From Tretioscincus oriximinensis (lineage: Eukaryota > Chordata > Lepidosauria > Squamata > Gymnophthalmidae): a DNA stretch of 64,000 nt. The translations under genes were made by a program, and so were the position numbers. Position 1 is the first letter of the stretch. Each line of letters starts with the position of its first letter. The stretch lies in the NCBI GenBank assembly GCA_022410635.1, contig JAJVDF010000002.1, positions 3,510,091-3,574,090 on the forward strand, in the 5' to 3' direction. Shown here in pieces: positions 1-11,254 of the stretch. The notes under the pieces are model-generated. The model did not search any database. It saw nothing but the letters and a program-made list of their open reading frames with translations, and was not told where the DNA came from.

Positions 1-53
1 ATATCTATATCTCTATATATCTATATATCTATCTATCTATCTATCTATCTATC
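1..53. repeat. ATCT-type microsatellite at the window edge
   Basis: Alternating TATA/TATC units that become a regular TATC tetranucleotide run. The tract is cut by the window start, so its full length is unknown. Confidence 0.9.
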
Positions 54-55
54 AA

Positions 56-175
56 AAGAATGTAAGAGGAGTCCTGGTAAATCAGGTCACTTCAAACACC
101 ATATTTCAAGGATGAAGAGATCAAGACGTTGCAGCCTGGTATCATAAGGGTGGTATTCCAGCATCCTAGTCAATC
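56..175 (-). mobile_element. CR1-type LINE fragments, antisense
   Basis: Positions 56-88 read, on the minus strand, as the 3' end of the window's common CR1-like family (the stretch ending in TCTTATGTTCTT). Positions 108-175 match, also on the minus strand, the family segment just upstream of the 'CTTGAAAGACGG' landmark. The middle of the element is missing. It lies head-to-head with the plus-strand copy that starts at about 284. Confidence 0.6.
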
Positions 176-181
176 TTATTT

Positions 182-268
182 GTTATATTTATATAGTTAT
201 ATGGTTCCTGAATAAAGTTACAATACGTTATATTTATATAGTTATATAGTTCCTGAATAAAGTTACCA
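182..268. repeat. 45-bp tandem duplication
   Basis: Two nearly identical units, starting at 182 and 227. Each begins with GTTATATTTATATAG and contains GTTCCTGAATAAAG. The period is 45 bp. It sits between two CR1-like fragments of opposite orientation. Confidence 0.85.
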
Positions 269-283
269 CTCTTCTATTGATTT

Positions 284-733
284 CGGTTGATCTAATTGAA
301 GTCTATAAAATCAGGCATGGGGTGGATAAAATGAATAGAGAAAATTATTTTCTCTATTATACAACGCTAAGACTAGGGAGCATTCCTTGAAACGAAAGAG
401 CGAGGACAGACAAGGAAAAGTATTTTTTCACCCAGAGGGTCACAGGTCTGTGGAATTTACTTCCAGAAGAGGTTGTAGTTACCTGAATATCATTAAGACA
501 GGATTAGACAAGTTCATGGAAACCAAGGGTTTAAATAGCTACTAGAATGGATCCTTTGATATTGCTTCCGGGATGGAACAACAGGCAGGATTCCTGAAAT
601 ACCATTTGCAAGGATTTGTGAAGATTTTGCCTTCTTTTCTTTCTGACTGCCCAGGTGCAATGTGTGAGACAGAATGTTGGACTAGATGGGCTCTGGTCCC
701 ATTCAGCAGGGCTCTTCTTAGGTTCTACAACTG
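284..733 (+). mobile_element. CR1-type LINE 3' end, 5'-truncated
   Basis: A degraded C-terminus of a CR1-type ORF2 followed by the family's 3' untranslated tail. In translation the family reads as the region after the reverse transcriptase: a DLIE.YK.. segment, a RTRGHSLKL-like segment and a WN.LPEEV-like segment. Here these are recognisable around 284-310, 370-400 and 450-475, with stops and frameshifts. The tail includes the family landmark GATGGAACAACAGGCAGGA and ends near TCTTCTTAGGTTC. Dead copy. Confidence 0.8.
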
Positions 734-2235
734 AATCTGTAGTGTAGGAAGAAGGATTTCTTACAGTGAGGAGGACTAAAGAGGTATGATTGCTAGAGGT
801 ATTTAAAAGTTTGTTGAGTTTAGAAGTGTGCAAAATATCATCATGAATGCTTTCAAAGCACTTGAGACAGAATTGCCACCCACAGTTGGGGACTAAAGTA
901 GCCTTCAGACACACATGAAATTATGCCATTTTGGTAGCATCACTGAAAGGTGTTTCAGGGGGCTATGGATTTACTGTCTTCGCAATCCAAAGTAAAGACA
1001 ACAAAGGATTTCCTATAGTGTATTCATCATTCCAGTATATTCCAGACATTTNAAAAAAAAAATCGCTGAAGTTCTTTTGACACTGTGTAGAAAGCAAAAT
1101 GTGACAACTCATAATGCCCAAGAAAATTTTTAAAAGAACGGACTGCCTGTGGGAAGTTCCCAGAGGTCGATCCTAACAAAGTGTCGAAGGATCCCAAGTA
1201 TTGGGGAAATTCTAGTATTTTTGTGATGATTCTTCTACATGCTGAACAGAGGATTGTTGAATCTGCTTAATGGAACACCTAGAAACCTGATCCTAGGCTT
1301 CACCTTGCTTCTGATGCTCCTCATGGCTGTTTGGAGTCTGGGAATGGTTCCTCGCTTATGCAAAATGAAATGCAAAAAGAGGAAGGAGAGCCAGAAGGGT
1401 GGGAGGCGGTGAGGGGATGGGGAGAATTGAGTCCATTATTTTGTGGGTCTGAGTTGGGGAGGGGGCATGAGCAGGGGGAGGGGTGTGGCCTAGAAAAGTG
1501 GGTTACCTGGGTGGGGTGGTGGGGTGGCCCTCGAGTGATGCTGCAAATATCTAAATGCGATACTAAGCCTGTTGTAGATGGCTTTCCTACTCCCTTCCCA
1601 ACCACTAGAGGTCAAATAATCATTGGTATTGGTTTGTGTTGGCACATCTACAAAGGGACAAGTGTAAGTGATAAAGAGGACTCTTGTACTTTTAACCATT
1701 ATGCAGACAAGGGGATTTCAACAGGTGCTATTTATCGGATAGGTTATACCTGCGGAAATCCCTCCCTACATGCTATCAACACCTGCTATCTTACTGCATT
1801 TCTTTCTGGGTAAAGAATAACTTAACAACAATAACCAAAACCAAAGAAGGATGAACTCCAACCATGTAGCAAACCCTGGTTTCACAAACTGAACATAATA
1901 CAAGACACAATGTGGTACAACAGCTGAAATCCCCACGTCTATAGACTGTTAAAAGGAATAGAGGAGCCTTGTGTTTCTTCTTCATTGAGCTCAAGTGTTA
2001 GAAAGCTGTAGATAAGCCCCACACTAGCATTGTTTCCCATTTTGTCTGTCAGTTATGTGCCAACACTTCAGCATTAGCTTATTATTCTCTTCATAACCTT
2101 GGGGTAACCATCTGTTCTTGACATCATTTTTAAAAATATTGATTCAAGCGATTCTTTAACGTTTCACATAAGATTGCCCCTTTTTCTGCTAAAAAAGGAA
2201 AAATAATCAGGAAAAAGAAACAATCCTGACTTTAC
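734..2235. other. unassigned DNA with an orphan 160-codon open frame
   Basis: No recognised gene or repeat. A plus-strand open frame of 160 codons runs from 1331 to 1813. Its first half translates a G-rich tract, and it shows no family motif, splice context or partner, so I do not call it a gene. Positions 1380-1530 are strongly purine/G-rich. Confidence 0.4.
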
Positions 2236-2289
<54 letters not shown>

Positions 2290-2290
2290 T
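2236..2290. repeat. (AAT)n microsatellite
   Basis: An uninterrupted trinucleotide run of about 18 AAT units. Likely to be length-polymorphic. Confidence 0.95.
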
Positions 2291-4098
2291 CCATGTATTG
2301 TTAAAACATAGCAAGTATTTCAAAGAGGGTTGATGTACATAAGGAACAGCCTATTCCACAAAATACTTGCTTAGACTTCAATGAAACGAAACCTTGAAGT
2401 GATCTAACTATGAAGATTGGGGAATAATTATGTATTCTGCCTAACCCTATTTTTGCTTGTAATATTTCTGCCAGGCTGAAATATATGTGTATAAGAGAGA
2501 GAGGGAGAGAAAGAATAGGGGGGGAAAGCAGACAAACAATAGAAATTTCTGAAAGTAAAGAGATGAGTAAAATCTTTTACCATTTCAGAGCCCAAGACTG
2601 CAACTCTTCCACGAGATCAATGCTTTCCCCCTTTTTAATTTTAACACCTAGCTTGGAACACATTTCTTTACATTTAACACACTTATGTTAAACATGTACC
2701 GGTAACTTAAGATAAAATTCTAAAGTATTGACCAGTGCAGGTAACCAATAAAAGATGCAAAAAGCAAAACAGTATTCATAGGCAGTTTCAAAAATAATAT
2801 TGGTCAATAACAGTTAATAATTGTTTAACATCTCTTGTTTCATTTTGAATTCCTGATATTCATATTCCCCAGTGTTCTATGATAAATATTTCTGCATTTT
2901 TATCAGCCACCCCTCCACAAAATGAATATTCAGAAAATCAGCTGCTAACAATGTGGCAAAGAATAAAAGGTACTGTACATTTTCAGTGCAAAATCCCCTT
3001 CTACCTTCCAAGTGTCCATAGAGCAGAGAGTGTTAGCAAAGATGGGAAACAGAGATAGACAACAATGCCTTCCACATATTTTTTCATTTGAAGTTAAGAA
3101 AGAAACTCAAAAGTATATGTTCCATCACCTACAAGACATTCTGCACAGAAGGACGCAGTCACACTGACAAAGACAGAAGCAGTGGCAAATCCATTCCCTG
3201 TTCACCATAGTATGGCGGCACCTTCGTTAGGAAAAACCACAATGTAAGGCTTTCATGGCTAGTGCCCNTCTAGCATGCTTGGTGGGCCAGGTTACACAAA
3301 GGGAAATTGATATGNCTGCACAACAGAGGAAAGGGCCTCTCCCTTTAATTATTTACTCAGAAGCTACCTTCCCAGACTTTCAAAGCATTTGTTGGATTGT
3401 TGCTATAATATAGCACATTGTCTGGAAAGCATCGCTACACACAGTTGAAACCGTTTCAAAAATCCCAGATACAAAATGGGGATTGTTCTTTCTTTCCATT
3501 CATCAAAAATCAAGAGCAGAAGGAAGACTACAGTGCAATTAGGATCAAGAAAAAAAGGAGGTACCCTAGAGAGTGATTGCANTGGGATACTTTTCCTTAC
3601 TCACCTCTGACTGATTGTCACTGGCTCAATTTTCCATAATCCTGATTGGCTAGCTGGCCCTAGCAGTCAGTCCCAGGCTGCTGTTGGGCACAGAAGTCAC
3701 CGTAGTTTCCCAGTCCACCCAAAACAAAATATGAGATGTGTGAGATTGTTGCTTTCTTATCTGGAAAGGAGCAACCGAGGAAATTCTTTGGGAGGAGATA
3801 AAAGTTTGTTCCTTGAGCAGGGACATCTTTTAGGCTGCATTCAGATGTGGGTTTTCTCATGCTATAACAGTGTGATTATGGAAGATTCGTTGGATATGAT
3901 TGGAGGATCTGTCATTATGTTTTTTCTTGCCAGTATTTTTATGCAATTTTAGCAGAATGACGCCTTGTCATTTCCATACATGGACACTCCTTGCAAGAGC
4001 TGTTGAGACCTCCAGCCCTCCAAATTTTGTATAAGGTTAGGTTTTCCTCTGAATTCACCCATTCAGTAACTAAGGGAAACCAGAACCGATCAGAAAAG
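2291..4098. other. unassigned intronic or intergenic DNA
   Basis: AT-rich sequence with scattered n calls. I see no convincing coding exon, RNA gene or repeat. Short open frames around 3.7-4.1 kb lack any recognisable motif. Confidence 0.4.
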
Positions 4099-4322
4099 AA
4101 CATAAGAAGTACCATACTGATTGGGCTAGAGCCCATATAGTCCAGCATTCTGTGTCACACAGAGGGCCACCAGATGGTCCAAACAGAGGAAAGCAAAATA
4201 TGCACCTGTTCATGACTCCCTGAAAATGGCATTTCATGAGCACTACCTGTTGCTCCATCCCGGAGGCAGCATCCAGATATCCATTCTAGTACACATTTAT
4301 ACCCTTGGTATCCAAAGAGATA
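4099..4322 (-). mobile_element. CR1-type LINE 3' tail, antisense
   Basis: Starts with GAACATAAGAAG, the reverse complement of the family's terminal TTCTTATGTTC. It continues through the reverse complements of the family landmarks TGGACTAGATGGGC and GATGGAGCAACAGG to the 'ACCAAGGGTATAAATG' segment near 4310. Only the 3' untranslated part is left. Confidence 0.85.
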
Positions 4323-6154
4323 CGGGTCAGCCAATCACAAGCTAGGATTTGTGGAGTTTTTCACTGTAAGGGCGTGGTCAGTCAGCAGTGACAGAATAAT
4401 TCCTTTATTCCATGATATACAAGGACATCTCCTAGCCTCAAATTGCTTTTCAGTGAGTTGTTTTACACAATGCTACCACGTAAATAGAAAATAGAGTTAA
4501 GGGTTCGCCTGTGGATGAGATGTCCCCATAATTCAGTCCGTAAGCATTGGGACTACCAGTCTGTCACGTCTGACAGCTGCAAAGCCCTTCAGTATTTTAT
4601 TTCCTCATGTTGAGGCCTTTTTCTTCCTNCCAACTTACCCAGCAGGAGAGATCCTCAGACTGCTGCCAGAGCAGAAATACTTTCAGGTGAAAGGGAGATA
4701 CAGAGAGAACAGCAACAGCTCAACAAACGTTTTGATAATGCCTTTTCACCGAAAGACTAAGCATGCCCTTATGCCAAGTTGGATTTCTGGTGACTACGTG
4801 GGTCTATCCGTAACGTTTTCTTGACAGTAATTTCCAAGTGGCTTTGTTACATTATTTGTTTTACGATGGTCCTGCCAGACCCTCCTCTGCAGCAGAGCAA
4901 ACATTGCTGTTCTAATAGTGCAGCTTGAAAATAAATGAGTAATTTTGGAATAGTGTTGTCAAAATTCTATTTAGTTTTTTCCTTCATTTCAGATGAAATC
5001 AGTCTTAGAATATGAATGCTGTTACTCAAGTAGCAATTAAAACTGTGCTTGAAGTGTCACAGGGTATACAAATAATCCGTTCTTTGTCCGAAGAATATTT
5101 GGGGAAGGGGCGCCATATTCTTTAATTTTAATAAGTACCAGCTGATGCAACACATGCTGTGAAAGGTATAGCTTGTCCATTCCTTAATTCATAAACCCTT
5201 AAGCATTGCTAACCTAGACCATTTCTACAATGGGCTGTTTCAGTCCCCAAAGTATAGACCACTGACAAGATGCTGGCCCAGACAAGAAGAAGCCTGCTGC
5301 TCAGTGCATCCTTGTCTAGACCTTAAGGCCATGTTTGGTTGTATTCTTTTTTTTCAGCAACATAAAATTAGCAGCTTTATTTTCAGCACCATTTTCTGCC
5401 CCTTAAATAATAATAACAATGCACACACTGGGGGTGCATCCACATGACTGCCTTTTGCCATACTATTGTTGAATCTAACAATAGGATTCAACTGTAACTG
5501 CCAGGCTACATGCTTAAACTACACTGCTGTTTTGTGGATTTCACTACAAATCCCATGAGGCTTTGGGAGCTCCAAGTAAATGCTGTTTCTGTTCTGTCAA
5601 TGGTTGCTGCCATACTTCCCTCCCTTTAAAAAAACTCCATTTAAAAAGCACCACGTTTGAAGCTGCTAGGTTTTTTTTAAATAAAAATTAAAGCTATATT
5701 CTTTTACCTTTCTTCACTATTTTCAACAGGGAGAACAGCTTATTTTATATCCTGCTTTGCTCTGAACAATCGTCTGGAATGGCAGAAACTCTCAGAAGTT
5801 GCCATCCTCATGTCCACAAAGATTTCTTGCTATAAGAAAGCAGCACCTCGCACCACTAAATTGGCAGAAAACGGAGCGAAAACCAAAACATTGACGCTTC
5901 CTATCACAATCACAGCAGAAGAAACCTCAGTTTAATCTGATCTCTACCATTAATAAGATGCATGTCACCAATAGGCCTGATATGAACTCTGGGATTAGTC
6001 TTTATTCCAAACAATCCCAGAGCTTGGAGGGAGGTTGTGTATGCATTGCTCATTGGCGAGTGAACAGAAAGATGCTCACTCCCAGCCAGTGAGCACTGAC
6101 AGCAGCAGAGTGACTGCAAGTGAGCACCCGAGCAGAAAGAGTGAGCACCAGAGT
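4323..6154. other. unassigned DNA
   Basis: No gene seen. Positions 5525-5590 contain an ACTACAAATCCCATGAG-type stretch, often seen in short foldback repeats; a related stretch is at 59461-59590. A short poly-T run occurs near 5347. Confidence 0.35.
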
Positions 6155-6440
6155 AGGGAGTGGGTGGATGGGTGGATGGAGGGGGAGTGGACAGGGGGAA
6201 AGGAGTGGGTGGAGGGATGCAGTGGGTTGAGGGATGAATGCAGTGGAGGGAGGGGTGGAAGGGTGGGTGAGGAAAGAGATAGGAGGGAGGAGGNGGAGGG
6301 AGGGATGGATGGAGTGAGTGGAAGAGTGGATGGGGAAAAGGATGGAAGGAGGAATGGGTGGGAGGGGTGGATGAAGCGGATAGAGGAGTGGATGGGTTGA
6401 TAGGGAAAGGGATGGAGGGACAAGGTGGAGGGAGGGGTGG
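6155..6440. repeat. G-rich GGATG/GGAGGG minisatellite
   Basis: An irregular purine-rich tract on the plus strand built of GGGTGGATG, GGAGGG and GAGTGGATG units, with many runs of three to five G. The open frames over it (serine/proline-rich on the minus strand) are composition artefacts. The strand bias and G-runs could support G-quadruplexes. Confidence 0.85.
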
Positions 6441-6656
6441 ATGGCAGTCTAAGGCTGCAGTCACACTCGGGCTTAACCCATGCCCCAATGCGAAGCGGGA
6501 GCTGACCGTTTGCATTTTCTTACCATAAAAACGGTCTCCAAAGTGCTCCCACGTTGCTCAAAATGCACATCACTACTTTCTGCTCCGCAATACGTGGTGA
6601 TTTTGCTGCTCTATTTTGCAATTCACGTTTAGAGTACTTCGATAACGAGGCTGGGA

Positions 6657-6833
6657 ATCGGATGCAAGGCAAGCAGAGGAAAGAGGCTTGGGAAACAGGA
6701 GGCAAGGTAGGGGATAGAGGTTTTGGAATCAGGAGGCAAGGCGAAGGAAAGGGGCTTTGGAATTGGGAGGCAAGGCGAGGGAAAGAGGCAGAGAAAAGAC
6801 AAGGCGAATTGGAGGAAAGAGGCAGAGAAGGCT
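6657..6833. repeat. imperfect GA-rich minisatellite
   Basis: Several diverged repeats of a unit containing GGAGGCAAGGCGA followed by GGAAAGGGGCTTTGGAAT-like sequence, with a period of roughly 40-50 bp. Open frames here on both strands follow from the composition. Confidence 0.75.
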
Positions 6834-7261
6834 CTGCCGTCTTCCTTCATCCCACACTCACCCTTGGCAATGGGGACTTTAACGAGGGTTTGAAGCTGAG
6901 GTAAAATTGCCTTTATCTTATGCCTTCACTTCAGTTTCAAACCTGAGTGGAAAATTCCATATTTGCAGGCTTCTCCACCAGTTAGAGTACAAAACTTTAA
7001 ATGTGTAGATGTAGCCTGGGTTGTAACTATCGGACCATACTCACATCTTTACTAAACCATCTTCAGTTCAATCTCAAAGAATATGGTTTAGTCTAGACCC
7101 CGTCCGCCCAACAAAGAAAAAGAAAAAAAACCCATTAAGTTCATTATGTGCTACTGAAGAGCAACCAAAGAAAGTTTAAAAGTAACAGTATGACCAGGGT
7201 CTTATTGAGCTGAAGGGCAAAGCAGTTGTTTTGCTTAAATTAGTTGCTGTTTTAGTATCTA
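6834..7261. other. unassigned DNA
   Basis: No gene seen. Around 7030-7100 there is a degraded piece resembling the TCACAT...TCTTCAGTTC repeat better seen at 23650-24060. Confidence 0.35.
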
Positions 7262-7650
7262 TACTGTGTTCTCCAAGTTTTCCTGGAATCAGATCTCTCT
7301 GCATAGCAACAGAAACCAGGCTGTAAGGAGAAGTGCTGCTATCACTAAATCTCAAAATAGGTTTCAATACCTAATAGGTTTCCTGAATTTTAAAAGCATG
7401 TTCTCCATAGGCTTATTGATACAGTATAAATTAGAACCTCATAAAAACCTTCAAATAGATGAACTGCAGGCTTCTAAGGACTGGAAGAAACAAGTTGCAA
7501 TATAAAATTACTGGAGCTGATAAACAGGAGCTACAATGAGTACTTTTTCACTCATCATTTTCCCATTTCTCACTAGACCTTAATCTCATTATAAGTTTCC
7601 CACTTCTTAGTTTCTTTGGCTCCAATATTGAAACATATGTTTTCTTTCTA
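7262..7650 (+). repeat. dispersed repeat of unknown family, copy 1
   Basis: Similar in the same orientation and order to 32455-32740. Shared blocks include CCAAGTTTTC, TCTCTGCATAGCAACAGA, GGTTTCAATACC, TTCCTGAAT, GATGAACTGCAGG and a TTTCACT...CATTTTC block. No coding potential. The element class is not recognised. Confidence 0.6.
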
Positions 7651-8239
7651 TTTTATAATAAAACTAGTGGGAGCATTGGATTCTCTCTCTTTTCAGGAAC
7701 AATTGCGATAGGAAATAATCAAAGGCGAAGCCGCAAAGAGAGTTTTTAAGAGGATTGCACTAGAAAAATTCAGACGTTTTCCAGCATGGAACAAATCAGT
7801 TATCAAGTTTACTCCCAAAGAAGGTGCAAATGACATTAACTTGATAAAGCAACATCCTTTAGCCGGAACAGTAAGAACATAAATGGAGTCTGCTGGCTCA
7901 GAGATCACATTCCATCTATCCTATCTCACACTGGAGCTACTCCTTCCATTTACTTTTTCAAGCACAACTGACACGACCTCACTTTCAGCCAGCCCCACGA
8001 AATGGCAGGCTAGCCGTGGCAGTTGTGTGGAATTGGTGCTTTCCCCGCACATTTGTGGATCATGGGGAAAGGCCGATTCCGAAGCAGAGGTCTCTGGTGG
8101 CCACTTCCAGGGCTCCTGTGGGGACACCCAAGAGACCTACTGCACTACTGGATCGAAACTTTGACATGAAATTGCACGAGATTTCATAACTGGGTAAATG
8201 ATGGGAAACACTCAGGATTATGGAAAAGCTGGCTGATAA
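7651..8239. other. unassigned DNA before the L1 remnant
   Basis: No gene or family recognised. The open frame at 7883-8164 has no recognisable domain. Confidence 0.35.
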
Positions 8240-9673
8240 CGGAAGAATTAGAAGGTGGATGGGCGATCCCTGACATAAAACTCTTTTCATGATGCATTCC
8301 AAATCAAAAATTTAATAGAAATCCAATATCTGGCTAAAAAATGGACAAAAATAGCAAGACAAATTAACAATATAAACAACTATGATTTCTTATTTAAACA
8401 ACGACAAAGAAACATGGAAAGAAACTGGATAAAACCCTTTAAGACTCTATAAAATTTGGACACACGCAAAAATAAAATTACAATATACAGGTTTGAATAA
8501 AATTCAATTGGTGTCAAAAATTAATATCACTGATGATGGCAATCTTAAAAAAGCAATAGAAATATTAAACGACAAAGGATACAATCCATTAGAACAACTC
8601 TATAATCAAAATCATAAACCACCCAACCAACTTGAACTACATAATTTAATAGGAAACAGATATTGGCTACAAACCCTAGCAATTTACAAGGCAATCAACA
8701 ACCAACATATTAAAGAAGCTATGAGAAAACCTTATAGCAGGATAGAATTAATAATTAGAAAAACATTAAATCATGAAAAGAAAATACAAATTACAAAACT
8801 ATTCAAAGGAAGATATATCAATTAAGATAATAAATAAATGGCAAAACGATATCTACTGCTCAAAACAATTAAGGGAACACGTTAAAGTGTTCCCCTAATT
8901 GTTTTGAGCAGTATATTTATAGACAGAATCAAAATAAACAAAATTATAACAAACATCAAAAAAGAAAATATGAACAATCTTAAAGAAGCGAAGAAAAAAA
9001 TCCTACATAGGTGGCACTACACTCCAACACAAATAGCACACTTTCACGTCAATAATTCAAACCAATGCTGGTATGGCTGCCATCAGAGAGGTAATTATAA
9101 CCATCTAATTTGGAAATGTAATGAAATTCAAAACTTCTGGAAACAGATAGAAAAGGAGATAAACAATATGCTAGGCACCTCCATCTCCCTAACAAACAAA
9201 ATGGTGGTAATATTAGGAGACATGGAAAATCTAAATTCATTTAATTTAATGAATATTGTCGAAAACCATGTGTCATGTGCTCAGTTAATATTATTAGGGG
9301 GATGGAAAGACAAAACAAGATGGAGTTTGTGGAAGTGGTATGATTATATTATAGACAAGATAGCGGTGGAAATACGACTGGCTAGAATAAACAATATAAA
9401 TAACACCCAAAAGATTAGAATGGTGAAACAAAAATGGGAAACAGTTAAAAATCATCTATTGACAAAAATAAAACAACAAGCTAAGAAACTTAGATTGCAG
9501 CTATTTTACACAATGTAAAAGCAAAGTATAGTACACTTGCAAAGGAGTGATAGCTACTCTGAAAACTTTTGTAAACAATACGTCCTACTTATTATATAAA
9601 TATATGGAAATTTGACTCACTATGTAAATAATATAAAAGATATGTTCAATAAAAGTATATATATAAAAAAGAG
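8240..9673 (+). mobile_element. L1 LINE remnant: ORF2 C-terminal half and 3' end
   Basis: A 5'-truncated L1 copy. The translation enters near 8240 with an EELEGGWAIPD segment, continues in an open piece at 8493-8825, and resumes at 8904-9518. The last piece carries the L1 ORF2 C-terminal knuckle: HRWHYTPTQIAHF, then C-W-Y-G-C ... H-L-I-W-K-C (CX3CX7HX4C), followed by a GGWKDKTRWSLWKW segment. Frames shift between the pieces, with a stop at about 8824, so it is inactive. The 3' region is AT-rich and ends with AATAAAAG and an A-rich run near 9650-9673. It is interrupted by a palindromic MITE at 8856-8911. A second L1 copy lies on the other strand at 11255-13045. Confidence 0.85.
8856..8911. mobile_element. 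palindromic Tc1/mariner-type MITE inserted in L1
   Basis: A 56-bp foldback. It begins CTGCTCAAAACAATTAAGGG and ends with the reverse complement (one mismatch, CCC-CTAATT), flanked by TA on both sides (54-55 and 912-913 of this kilobase). A TA duplication and these inverted repeats are typical of Tc1/mariner elements. The arms meet over a few bases, so no transposase remains. The same family is at 60931-61004. Confidence 0.85.
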
Positions 9674-9779
9674 AAATTTCGATCCAGCAGACATGATGGT
9701 GGGGAAAAAATTCTTCCCCTTGTCAGAACTAAGCCTCCTGCCTATCCACCTTTTTCACATCACATATGATTCCATATTT

Positions 9780-10622
9780 ACTCATTCTAAATTGCAGCTG
9801 GTGCAGAACTCAGCAGTGAAGCTACTGACTTGTACAACTGGCTGGACACACATTACGCCAGTATTGTAAGAANTGCACTGGCTGCCTATTCACTACTGTG
9901 CCCAATTCAAGGTACTAACATTGGCTTATAAGGCCCTAAATGGCTTGGGCCAGGAGTGTAGGTCCCTATAAAGCAACTGGGCCCCAAGCTCCCAAATGTT
10001 TGGCCATTGGAGGGCCCACTCCCCCATGAGTTTGGACCTGTCTGCTCACCCAAACTCTGCAGCCCTGTGTGCCTGGATCCCTGACACTTATTACTGCACC
10101 ATACACCAACTAGCAGTAATCAGTGATCACCAGAACTGCTTGTTGGCACACGGCGCAATAATTAGCATCAGAAACCCAAATGCGNGGCGCTGCAGCTTTT
10201 AAAAATAAGGTAAGGAAACCAGGTGGGAGGCCCCCCTTCATTTATCTTCCCCAGGAGCCTAGATTCACTATTGGCTTGGGGCCCAAATATTTTAAGGAAC
10301 ATCTCCTCCCATACATCCTGCCCACACCCTAAAATCTTCTGATGAGACTCTCCTGACAGTCCCACCATCTTCACTCATCAAGGGGGTGTGGACACTTGGG
10401 AGAGCCTTCTCTGTGATGGCCCCCAAGTTGTGGAATTCTCTACCATCTTAAGTGGTGTCAGCCAAACATTCCCTGCTCCTTGAAGGNACTGTTGCATTTT
10501 TAGTATGTTGTATTTTTAAATTGTTCTATTTTAATCTGTTTTTATCATTTTTTATTGTGATTCACCCTGAGGCCTTTGGGTATAGGGCGGAGTATGTAAA
10601 TACCTAAATAAATATATTTCAG
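9780..10622 (+). mobile_element. L2-type LINE remnant with 3' tail
   Basis: The translation at 9780-9870 reads LQLVQNSAVKLLT...THITPVL. This is followed, after a frameshift near the n at 9873, by a CHWLP-like motif and LTYKALNGLG-type sequence at 9905-9950, typical of the end of L2-type reverse transcriptases. Further debris runs to a 3' tail with CACCCTGAGGCCTTTGGGTA and ends in AATAAATA. The tail matches many short tails elsewhere in the window. The stretch near 10498-10523 is also the unoccupied counterpart of the mariner insertion site at 52157. Confidence 0.8.
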
Positions 10623-10992
10623 TCNAGTAACTTCTTAATTTACGATTCCATTTGTTCAATTTCTTAATTGCATTTTTTTTTACCAATTTTCTTGGTACAG
10701 ACAGCGCATACTATGGGAACCTTGTAGTATATATATATTTAGGAGCTATGTCAAAACCAATGATCCCACTATCTCCTGTGGCCAATGAACAGCAATGTCT
10801 TTTGAAGCCAGGAACTTTAATCTCTACCTATGTCTCCTCCTTTACCAGCTCTGTCAGCTTCTCCAGCTTAGGCAGTTATTTGGAGCTAGGGAATTGCTTT
10901 TTAATAATTAATTTTATTGTCCCTCCTGTCAGGAAGGTGCTTTCCGAGATCACAGGCAAGCATCTTACTTTTCATTAATGAATCCTGCATTA
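10623..10992. other. unassigned DNA
   Basis: AT-rich with a short open frame at 10652-10978 that shows no recognised motif. Nothing else seen. Confidence 0.35.
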
Positions 10993-11036
10993 AACAGGGG
11001 GTTGGACCCGATGACTCTGGAGGTCCCTTCCAATTC
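10993..11036 (+). mobile_element. short CR1 3' end
   Basis: Contains GGGGTTGGACCCGATGA followed by TGGAGGTCCCTTCCAA, the classic end of amniote CR1 elements. Strongly 5'-truncated. Confidence 0.8.
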
Positions 11037-11254
11037 TGGTGCACTACTGAGAAACACCTGCTTCCNGAATAAGGTGATGGAGAGGAGTGAAACAAACTCA
11101 GAAGTATTTGTTATCTGTCTCACCTGTTTGCTCAAAATTGTACCAACACATTACTTCCTCCACATACAAAGATTGGCTTTAAGGGGGTTTCCCCATTGTT
11201 TCAATGAAATGCATGATATTACTTTCTTGCCAAGAAACCTAGCTGTCATTAATT

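Noticed and set aside
1331..1813. 160-codon plus-strand open frame, one of the longer frames without n
   Set aside because: Glycine/tryptophan-rich because it crosses a G-rich tract; no domain, splice signals or related sequence; length is within chance for 64 kb of six frames.
2236..2290. regular spacing that might suggest a CRISPR-like array
   Set aside because: It is a plain AAT microsatellite without spacers, in vertebrate DNA.
5910..6515. 201-codon proline/serine-rich minus-strand frame
   Set aside because: Translation of the GGATG/GGAGGG minisatellite; overlapping frames on both strands exist for the same reason.
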